The notes below the pieces were generated by a model that made no database searches, was not told the origin of the DNA, and saw only the letters and a program-made list of their open reading frames with translations. DNA of 6,090 bases. Origin: G963674505 sp964575975. Lineage in GTDB: Bacteria > Desulfobacterota > Desulfobacteria > Desulfobacterales > SKZT01. Positions 1 to 5,207 of this stretch are shown here, piece by piece. Position 1 is the first letter of the stretch. Each line of letters opens with the position of its first letter. The stretch covers positions 1-6,090 of the forward strand of contig CAZNTU010000300.1 of NCBI GenBank assembly GCA_964575975.1, in the 5' to 3' direction. Both the position numbers and the translations under genes were made by a program.

Positions 1-681
1 GTTTTCCTTGCCGGGCACGATTGCCCCTACGATTTCGTTCCGGAGCATGGCCATGTTCGCTTCGTGGAAGTCTTTCTGCGATTCCAGCAATTTGAAGAAG
101 CAATCGGAGGAATATCGTCCGCATTCCGCCCCTTTCTCCCGAAGCAGATCGAAAATGTCCCCCGATTCTTCCGGAGGGCCGTTCCTTTCGTTTTCGAGGG
201 CGAACAGGGTTTCCGCATTCATGACGAAAGGGAGGAATCCCAGTCCGTTCGCCTTCGGGGCCGTTTGCTCCGGCTTCGACCTTTCGCCGGAGAAGAAGGT
301 TGCCCGGCAGCCGTTCCGCTTGTGCGCCTCCACCATTTCGGAGACGTTCAGATCGGTCGCGGCGTTTCCCGGAATGCAGAGGAAAAGGTCGTCCAGGCGC
401 GAACGCAACCGGAAAAGGGAGGAGAGAACGTCGTCGAATTCCGATTCCAATTTGTACGAGATTCGCACGCCCCACCGGGCGCCGTCCTCGAAATATTTTT
501 CGGTTTCGTACGGCATGTGCTTCACCGCCACCACGATATCCTCGACTTTATGGCGGACCAGCAGTTCGATCAAGTGCTCCAGAACCGGTTTGTTGGCCAC
601 CGGCAGCATGTATTCGGGCAGCCATTCCGTCAAAGGGCTAAACGCGTCCGGGTGGAAAGAAGGAAGAACAACGGCTTTCAT
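1..681 (-). CDS. Degenerate sugar nucleotidyltransferase homologue, 3' end beyond window
   Basis: The frame is open from the ATG at 681 to the left edge, giving 227 residues without a stop. It aligns with the N-terminal domain of NDP-sugar pyrophosphorylases, especially mannose-1-phosphate guanylyltransferase-like proteins. The clearest matches are FSPLTEWLPEYMLPVANKPV (14-33) and LEHLIELL (34-41). The fold is recognisable, but the catalytic residues are gone. Where the family has GGxGTRLxPLT, this protein has SFHPDAFSPLT (8-18) at the same spacing. The PK lysine is Glu23, the metal-binding GD..TD is GNAATD (105-110), and the later DIGTPEDY-like segment is LLESQKDF (198-205). The end (GAIVPGKEN) resembles the junction to a C-terminal beta-helix domain, which would be off-window. 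The start has ATGA overlap with the STAS fusion gene and a strong GGAGG. It is most likely an expressed pseudoenzyme with a binding or regulatory role. It does not look like a decayed pseudogene, because the frame is intact. Confidence 0.8.
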   Translation of the reverse strand, partial: MKAVVLPSFHPDAFSPLTEWLPEYMLPVANKPVLEHLIELLVRHKVEDIVVAVKHMPYETEKYFEDGARWGVRISYKLESEFDDVLSSLFRLRSRLDDLFLCIPGNAATDLNVSEMVEAHKRNGCRATFFSGERSKPEQTAPKANGLGFLPFVMNAETLFALENERNGPPEESGDIFDLLREKGAECGRYSSDCFFKLLESQKDFHEANMAMLRNEIVGAIVPGKEN

Positions 682-2234
682 CGCAAGACCTCCAGTCGCT
701 TTTTCGCTTTCTCCATATTCTCGGCGATCATGTATAGGTTTTCGAGCCTGGTGATTCGAAAGAGCTGCCGGACCGAATCCTGCATTCCGCACAGGATCAG
801 CGCTTTGTTTTTTTGCCTTTGATGTTTCAGGGCTTTGACGAACAGGGCGAGACCGGTGCTGTCCACGAATTTCAGGCGCGTCAGGTCGAAAATGGCGTTT
901 TTTTCCTTGAAATCCCGGTGGAACGAAGCCGTATCGACCCGGCGGACCCGGTCGGCGTTCAAAGAACCGGAGAATTCGAACAGGACGTATTCCCCGTTTT
1001 CCCGCCGACGGTACGGGAACCCGTTCGCCTCTTCCCCGGTTTTGCAAGAAGCCAGCGCGTCGTCTATGGACTCCTCCGCTATCTCGTGGAAAATGTCCCA
1101 TAGGCGGTTTAGCTTGAAAAAGCGGACTACGGGCGGACGAACCCCGACCAGCCGCAACTTTTTCCCATCCCGGTTTCTCCTCCGCCATTCGCCGACAATG
1201 AACCCTATCCCCGTGGAATCGATGAAACCCACGTCGCCGAAGTCGAGTATCAAAAGGTCCGCCTCCCCCTCTTCGGTTCCGAACCGGTTTCCCAGCCGGT
1301 TCGAATACGCCGCGTCGAAACGCTCCGGCAGTCGGACCGTTCGAAAGTCCATGGGGCCTCTCGTACGTCCGGGTTCGGCCGATTCCGATTCCTCCGTCCG
1401 TTTGTTTTTCCAACGGTAGAGAAAGCGTCGGAACCTGACGTGGAGAACGGCCGGCCAGATTAAAAGACCGAATTTGAAAAAGCCCACGAGATATCTTTTC
1501 CATAGGCGTTTCGGGTCTTGGAATATTCGGTAGATCCACTCGACTCCGGATTTTTGCATCCATATCGGCGCCCTCGAAACCGACCCGGCGATGAACTCGA
1601 ACGTGCCTCCGATTCCGATGGAAACGGGGACTTTCAACCGGCCTCTGTTGCGGTCGAACCAAATTTCCTGCTTGGGATTTCCAAAGGCGATCAGCAGTAT
1701 GTCCGCTTGGGACCGGTTGATCTCTTCCGAAACGGCCTGGTCGTTTTCCTCGGAGTCCGCCAACTCGATGCCGTCGATATGGACGAACGGCGCCCCGATT
1801 CCGGCGATCTTCAAACCCGGATTGGCCTGTTTCAAAATGTCCGCGGCCCTTTCCGCCGAACCCGGTTTTCCCCCCAAGAAATAGAGGCTTTTTCCGCGCT
1901 CGGCCGCCTTCCCCGCCAGGAGCGGAACCAAGTCCGAACCCGCGACCCTGGCTTTCAGCGGCGTTCCTAAAAGCATGCTCGTCCAGACGATGGGCATGCC
2001 GTCGGCGGTCACCAGGTCCGTGCGTCGCAAAATGTCCAAAAGCTCCGGGTGCCTCGCTCTGTTCAATCCCCACGTCAACGTGTTCACCACGAAATCGACG
2101 TTGACCGTGGCCACCTGTTTAGGCCTCCGGTCCGATTCGTACGACTCGACCATTTCGAAAATCCGCTCGACCGTCTCGTCCATGTCGAGATTGTCCACGG
2201 CGATACCCAGTATAACGACGGTTCCCGCTTCCAT
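678..2234 (-). CDS. WecG/TagA/CpsF glycosyltransferase fused to two STAS domains
   Basis: Residues 1 to about 248 form a complete WecG/TagA/CpsF (GT26) enzyme. The family adds an N-acetylmannosamine-type or related sugar to an undecaprenyl-diphosphate-linked sugar. Visible motifs are VNVDFVV (44-50), TADGMPIVW (76-84, Asp78 matching the proposed catalytic base), FLGGKPGSAE (119-128), GNPKQEIWF (185-193), GIGGTFEFIAGSVSRAPIW (207-225) and EWIYRIFQDPKRLWKRY (232-248). A hydrophobic stretch (249-266) and a basic segment probably touch the membrane. After a polar linker (about 275-294) come two STAS domains, at about 296-390 and 415-518. Each carries DSTG (339-342 and 458-461), the motif phosphorylated on serine in SpoIIAA/RsbV anti-sigma antagonists. 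TagA-type proteins are normally about 240-260 residues, so the 518-residue length is due to the fusion. No frameshift is needed to read through. A role in regulated glycan assembly is inferred; the domain calls are strong. Confidence 0.9.
   Translation of the reverse strand: MEAGTVVILGIAVDNLDMDETVERIFEMVESYESDRRPKQVATVNVDFVVNTLTWGLNRARHPELLDILRRTDLVTADGMPIVWTSMLLGTPLKARVAGSDLVPLLAGKAAERGKSLYFLGGKPGSAERAADILKQANPGLKIAGIGAPFVHIDGIELADSEENDQAVSEEINRSQADILLIAFGNPKQEIWFDRNRGRLKVPVSIGIGGTFEFIAGSVSRAPIWMQKSGVEWIYRIFQDPKRLWKRYLVGFFKFGLLIWPAVLHVRFRRFLYRWKNKRTEESESAEPGRTRGPMDFRTVRLPERFDAAYSNRLGNRFGTEEGEADLLILDFGDVGFIDSTGIGFIVGEWRRRNRDGKKLRLVGVRPPVVRFFKLNRLWDIFHEIAEESIDDALASCKTGEEANGFPYRRRENGEYVLFEFSGSLNADRVRRVDTASFHRDFKEKNAIFDLTRLKFVDSTGLALFVKALKHQRQKNKALILCGMQDSVRQLFRITRLENLYMIAENMEKAKKRLEVLR
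689..693 (-). promoter_or_regulatory. Shine-Dalgarno fixing the start of the nucleotidyltransferase-like gene
   Basis: GGAGG lies seven bases before the ATG at 679-681, inside the end of the STAS fusion gene. With the ATGA overlap it supports translation of the left-edge gene. Confidence 0.75.
1357..1362 (-). promoter_or_regulatory. Possible internal ribosome binding site before the STAS tandem
   Basis: GAGAGG lies four bases before an in-frame ATG at 1350-1352 (Met295), exactly where the first STAS domain begins. Initiation here would give a separate STAS-STAS protein of 224 residues. The spacing is short and the match is moderate, so this may be coincidence or a relic of a formerly separate gene. 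Confidence 0.25.
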
Positions 2235-3007
2235 CAGTAGGCTCCTTTCCCCAGCAAGACCGCCGGGATTGTCCTCAGGAGAATCTTAATGTCCGTCCAG
2301 AACGATTGGCTTTCGATGTACTCGACATCCAACCCCACCTGTCCCTCGAAATCGATGTCGCTGCGGCCGCTCACCTGCCATATGCAAGTGATGCCCGGAA
2401 TCGCGTTCAGGCGTCTTCGGTCCGCATACCGGTATTCCGCCACCTCCCTCGGGACCGGGGGCCTCGGTCCGACAAGCGACATGTCCCCCTTGAGCACGTT
2501 CCAGAGCTGCGGAAGCTCGTCGACGGAAAGCTTGCGAATAATCCTTCCCACGCGGGTGACGCGCGGGTCGCGCTTCATTTTGAATATGACTCCGCCCGAC
2601 TCGTCCTGGTCCAGAAGCTGGTCCTTCATCTTGTCGGCGTTCATGACCATCGACCTGAACTTGTGCATGGTGAAAGTCTTTCCCCATTTTCCAACGCGGG
2701 TCTGGTTGTAGATGGCGGGACCTGGATCGTCGATTTTGATCGCGATCGCCGTGATAATAAGCAGAGGGGATAAAAGGATCAGCAGGATGGAAGTGGTCGC
2801 GATGTCGAAAGCGCGCTTCACGAAATGCGCCGAGGCCACAACGAAAGTCCAGCCGTACTTTTTAAAGGAAAAGTAGATCGACGCGCGCAGCCCCGACAAT
2901 TTTCCTCCGCCCAAGGCATAGCGTCTGTACAATGCGTCCACGAGTTCCCGGTCTCTTCGTTCCGGGCACCCGGTTTCCTGTTCGGTTTCGTTTTTCGAAT
3001 TCGTCAT
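2234..3007 (-). CDS. Undecaprenyl-phosphate phosphoglycosyl transferase (bacterial sugar transferase)
   Basis: This 257-residue membrane enzyme would transfer a phospho-sugar from a UDP-sugar to undecaprenyl phosphate, the first step of repeat-unit assembly. The layout is a charged cytoplasmic N-terminus (1-55), a hydrophobic membrane hairpin (about 66-91), then the catalytic domain. That domain holds KFRSM (116-120), SVDELPQLWNVLKGDMSLVG (161-180) followed by PRP, and PGITCIWQVSGRSDIDF (204-220). Asp163-Glu164 correspond to the DE catalytic dyad of PglC/WbaP-type enzymes. The protein lacks the N-terminal four-helix and nucleotide-binding-like module of full-length WcaJ/GumD enzymes, so it is a catalytic core with a short extension. 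The ATG at 3007 is chosen because it forms ATGA with the preceding stop and has GGAG eight bases upstream. The frame is open further upstream, but only as a shadow of the acetyltransferase gene. The sugar is not predictable. Confidence 0.92.
   Translation of the reverse strand: MTNSKNETEQETGCPERRDRELVDALYRRYALGGGKLSGLRASIYFSFKKYGWTFVVASAHFVKRAFDIATTSILLILLSPLLIITAIAIKIDDPGPAIYNQTRVGKWGKTFTMHKFRSMVMNADKMKDQLLDQDESGGVIFKMKRDPRVTRVGRIIRKLSVDELPQLWNVLKGDMSLVGPRPPVPREVAEYRYADRRRLNAIPGITCIWQVSGRSDIDFEGQVGLDVEYIESQSFWTDIKILLRTIPAVLLGKGAY
2242..2248 (-). promoter_or_regulatory. Strong Shine-Dalgarno for the glycosyltransferase-STAS gene
   Basis: AAAGGAG sits seven bases before the ATG at 2232-2234 and lies within the last codons of the preceding gene. 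The upstream TGA and this ATG share one base (TGATG), so terminating ribosomes could restart directly. Confidence 0.8.
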
Positions 3008-3546
3008 CTTTCCTGCTCCGTCGGTTCGTTGGGATCGTATTTCCATTCTTTCCTGACATGGTTTTCGATAATTCTGCCCGGAATTCCCACCACAAGGGAG
3101 TTTGGCGGGACGTCCGTCAATACAACGGCGTTGGCTCCGATATCCACGTTGTCTCCGATGCTTATTTCCCCCAGCACCTTCGCGCCCGCTCCGATAAATA
3201 CGTTGTTCCCGACAGTCGGGGCGCCGTAGGAGCCTCGGGAGCCCAAGGTCACCTCGTGCATGATTCCGACGTTGTTCCCGATAATCGTCTTCGGGTGGAT
3301 CACGATGCATCCGGCGTGAATAATGTGAAACGTTTTTCCGACTGTCGCTTTCCGGGGAAGGTGTACTCCGGTGAACGTCGAAACCAGGTTGTAGAAAAAC
3401 CAGTAGAACTTGTCGCAAAACTTGCGAAAGATTTCGAACCGAATCGTCTCGACCCATCGGCCGTACCTGTAGACCGCCATCACCCAAACGGCGGGATGCA
3501 TCAGGCGACCGTAAATCTTGTAGTCTTCTTTCAGGTTCGGAAACAT
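3004..3546 (-). CDS. CysE-like hexapeptide-repeat O-acetyltransferase
   Basis: The product is a 180-residue left-handed beta-helix acetyltransferase of the serine acetyltransferase type. Such proteins use acetyl-CoA to acetylate serine or, in glycan loci, a sugar or sugar nucleotide. The N-terminal helical part reads MFPNLKEDYKIYGRLMHPAV, the usual opening of the family. Hexapeptide repeats follow from about residue 66 to 160, including HIIHAGCIVIHPKTIIGNN, IMHEVTLG, GNNVFIGAGAKVLG and GDNVDIGANAVV, ending with VVGIPGRII. Candidate catalytic histidines are His77 and His97. In a polysaccharide operon, sugar acetylation is more likely than cysteine synthesis, though a CysE role cannot be excluded. 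The start at 3546 fits the family N-terminus and a Shine-Dalgarno. The longer version from 3630 adds 28 basic, cysteine-containing residues foreign to the family. Its TGA overlaps the next ATG as ATGA. Confidence 0.88.
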   Translation of the reverse strand: MFPNLKEDYKIYGRLMHPAVWVMAVYRYGRWVETIRFEIFRKFCDKFYWFFYNLVSTFTGVHLPRKATVGKTFHIIHAGCIVIHPKTIIGNNVGIMHEVTLGSRGSYGAPTVGNNVFIGAGAKVLGEISIGDNVDIGANAVVLTDVPPNSLVVGIPGRIIENHVRKEWKYDPNEPTEQER

Positions 3547-3554
3547 GCGATTTT

Positions 3555-3560
3555 TCCTTT
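3555..3560 (-). promoter_or_regulatory. Ribosome binding site deciding the acetyltransferase start
   Basis: AAAGGA lies eight bases before the ATG at 3544-3546. The frame is also open to an ATG at 3630, but that one has no Shine-Dalgarno upstream, only repeat sequence. This site is the main reason for choosing the shorter protein. Confidence 0.75.
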
Positions 3561-3584
3561 CATTCCAACCGTATTTCGAGCAAC

Positions 3585-3619
3585 GGCGCTTCTTCGACTG
3601 GCATCCTCCAAAGCGCCAG
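3585..3619 (-). other. Two overlapping, mutually exclusive inverted repeats in the leader
   Basis: Two hairpins are possible in RNA from the minus strand. The first pairs GGCGCTT (3611-3617) with AAGCGCC (3585-3591), a 7-base stem with a 19-base loop. The second pairs CTGGC (3615-3619) with GCCAG (3598-3602), a 5-base stem with a 12-base loop. The right arms share bases 3615-3617, so both cannot form at once. They lie between the possible -10 element and the ribosome binding site of the acetyltransferase. No U-run follows either stem, so an intrinsic terminator is not supported. The structures are short and could be chance. Confidence 0.3.
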
Positions 3620-3632
3620 GCATAAACCATCG

Positions 3633-3638
3633 ATTATA
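3633..3638 (-). promoter_or_regulatory. Possible -10 element of an internal promoter
   Basis: A perfect TATAAT hexamer on the minus strand straddles the last repeat unit, about 87 bases before the acetyltransferase start. Transcription from it would begin near 3626 and give a leader of about 80 bases. No good -35 is present: at spacers of 15-18 bases the hexamers fall within the repeat and match TTGACA at only one or two positions. A second promoter for the four-gene block downstream is plausible but weakly supported. Confidence 0.3.
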
Positions 3639-3696
3639 ACGGCTAACAGCCAACGACTAACAGCCAACAGCTAACCGCTAACACCTAACAGCTACG
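3634..3696. repeat. Degenerate heptanucleotide tandem repeat (nine units)
   Basis: Nine consecutive 7-base units fit this stretch without any indel. On the plus strand they read TTATAAC, GGCTAAC, AGCCAAC, GACTAAC, AGCCAAC, AGCTAAC, CGCTAAC, ACCTAAC and AGCTACG. The consensus is AGCTAAC (GTTAGCT on the coding strand of the neighbours). The unit at the flippase end supplies that gene's TAG stop. Because 7 is not a multiple of 3, the TAG (minus) and TAA (plus) triplets fall in all three frames on both strands, making the segment an all-frame stop. It lies in the only gap of the operon. The function is unknown; degenerate heptad arrays between genes are known in several bacterial groups. Confidence 0.85.
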
Positions 3697-5203
3697 AATC
3701 AAGCAACCGGTTTCGGGTGGCGCCTCCCCGATCCCGAAAAGGATTCCGTCCTTCCATGAGGACGTAGACTCCCAGCGAAACAATCAGGCTGATCGCGAAA
3801 ACGGCGACCAGAAACGGCACGTTGCCGTACCATCCTTCTATGAACAAACGGCCTGCGGCATAATACGCTCCGAAGGCGGCCCCTCCTGCGGAGAGCGCCT
3901 GGAGCCAGGGTCGAAGCACGACTTTGACAGGAAAGTCAAGGCCGAGCACCAACAGGATGCTTTCCATGACGCTAATGGAGACGATGGCGCAAAACATGCC
4001 GAAAGCCGCGCCGGGCAACCCGTGGCGCAACGCTCCCCAGGAGACGAGACCCGCAGCCAGCGCGAGCCCGACCGACATGGCCATCGTTTCGTATTTCGGC
4101 TTTCCCGTAGCGATGAACGTATTGCCTGCGGCCAGCCCGACGATCCGGAAGACCCCTGCCAAGCTCGTCCAGAACATGGCGACCGACGCCGGCATATAAC
4201 GAGGATCGTACAACAGTCCCACGATGTCCTTGGAAAAGAGAGCCGCCACGGCGGACACGGGGACCGCCGCCGCCAATATCAGGGCGGAACTGCGTTTGTA
4301 GATTTCCACCACCCTGGGAAGGTCGTGGCAGACCGAGCTGACCGCAGGCATGTACGACTGCATGAAAATCAACAGGCAAAACGTGGATACGACCACGCCG
4401 ATGTTGTTTCCGAGGTTGTAGAAACCCAACGTTTCCATGCTCAACAACTTCCCGACCAGAATGACATCGGCGTTCGTGACCGCCCAGGTGACGAGGGTGT
4501 TGATGAAAATGTACTTTCCGAAACGGAACAGTTCCGCCCCGACCTCCTTGTTCCATTTCAGACGGGGGCGATAGTGTTCCACGATATAAGAGCCGCAAAC
4601 ACGGTAGAGGACCAGCGACACGGCGCCGATGGCCAGTGCGTAGACGGATTCGAGCCAAAGGGCGAAAAGAATCGAGGTAACGACGCTCATGAAGTGGGAG
4701 CCCAACTCGTAGGCCACCTGCTTTTCGATCCTGAACTTTTTGACCACCAAGGCCAGAGCGGGGTTTTCGAATCCTCCGATCAAGGGGTTCAGCGCCAGCA
4801 CGGCCATCAGCCCTCCCAGTTCCGGCTGGCCGTAGAACCGCGACATGGGCCAGGACATCGCCAAGATTGCGAGAAAGAGGATGGCGCCCCGGCAGATGGA
4901 TACGATCCAGGCCGTGTTGAGAAATTCCGGCTCCGCTCCTCGGGGGTTCTGGATGATGGCCGTTCTGACGCCGGTATCGGCAAAGAGCTGGAGCATGGCC
5001 AATACCACCGACGCGGTTGCCATCAGGCCGAAAGCCTCGGGAAACAGAATCCTGGTGAGAATCAGGCTGCTGGCCAACCGCAGCACGCGGCTCCCGCCCC
5101 TTCCCAAGAGGCTCCAGACGGCCGCCCGCATGCTCTTGATCTTCAGGGACCGCTCTTCCGGCTTGATCAAAATCCGGAAATACTCGTTCAGCTTTTTCAT
5201 CAT
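3692..5203 (-). CDS. Wzx-like polysaccharide (O-antigen/EPS) flippase
   Basis: This is a 503-residue, strongly hydrophobic protein of the polysaccharide transporter family (MVF/MATE superfamily). Such proteins flip undecaprenyl-diphosphate-linked oligosaccharides across the inner membrane. A short basic cytoplasmic N-terminus precedes the first helix. The segment at about residues 50-86 has the family pattern, with LTRILFPEAFGLMA followed by LFADTGVRTAIIQNP. Hydrophobic segments then recur along the whole length, consistent with 12-14 helices, and the C-terminus is charged. Length is normal for the family. The start is a double ATG (5203 and 5200) with GAAGG seven bases upstream, inside the end of the kinase gene. 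The TAG stop lies inside the first unit of the downstream heptanucleotide repeat. The family is clear; the exact substrate is not. The WzxC-type subgroup is a likely assignment. Confidence 0.92.
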   Translation of the reverse strand: MMKKLNEYFRILIKPEERSLKIKSMRAAVWSLLGRGGSRVLRLASSLILTRILFPEAFGLMATASVVLAMLQLFADTGVRTAIIQNPRGAEPEFLNTAWIVSICRGAILFLAILAMSWPMSRFYGQPELGGLMAVLALNPLIGGFENPALALVVKKFRIEKQVAYELGSHFMSVVTSILFALWLESVYALAIGAVSLVLYRVCGSYIVEHYRPRLKWNKEVGAELFRFGKYIFINTLVTWAVTNADVILVGKLLSMETLGFYNLGNNIGVVVSTFCLLIFMQSYMPAVSSVCHDLPRVVEIYKRSSALILAAAVPVSAVAALFSKDIVGLLYDPRYMPASVAMFWTSLAGVFRIVGLAAGNTFIATGKPKYETMAMSVGLALAAGLVSWGALRHGLPGAAFGMFCAIVSISVMESILLVLGLDFPVKVVLRPWLQALSAGGAAFGAYYAAGRLFIEGWYGNVPFLVAVFAISLIVSLGVYVLMEGRNPFRDRGGATRNRLLDS

Positions 5204-5207
5204 TTGG

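Noticed and set aside
8..822. Overlapping plus-strand frames of about 250 residues at the left end
   Set aside because: They are antisense to the nucleotidyltransferase-like gene and the STAS end. The minus-strand product has clear homology; these do not.
3008..3487. Upstream extension of the phosphoglycosyl transferase by 160 residues
   Set aside because: The extra sequence is the acetyltransferase gene read in another frame. The ATGA overlap and Shine-Dalgarno at 3007 give a better start.
3547..3630. Longer start for the acetyltransferase at 3630
   Set aside because: There is no Shine-Dalgarno, the 28 added residues do not resemble the family, and the ATG at 3546 has AAAGGA at good spacing and a canonical N-terminus.
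3547..3691. Intrinsic terminator after the flippase
   Set aside because: The inverted repeats present are short with long loops and are not followed by a T-run on the transcribed strand.
3634..3696. Repeat considered as a CRISPR array or attachment site
   Set aside because: The unit is only 7 bases with no spacers, and no Cas, integrase or transposase genes are visible.
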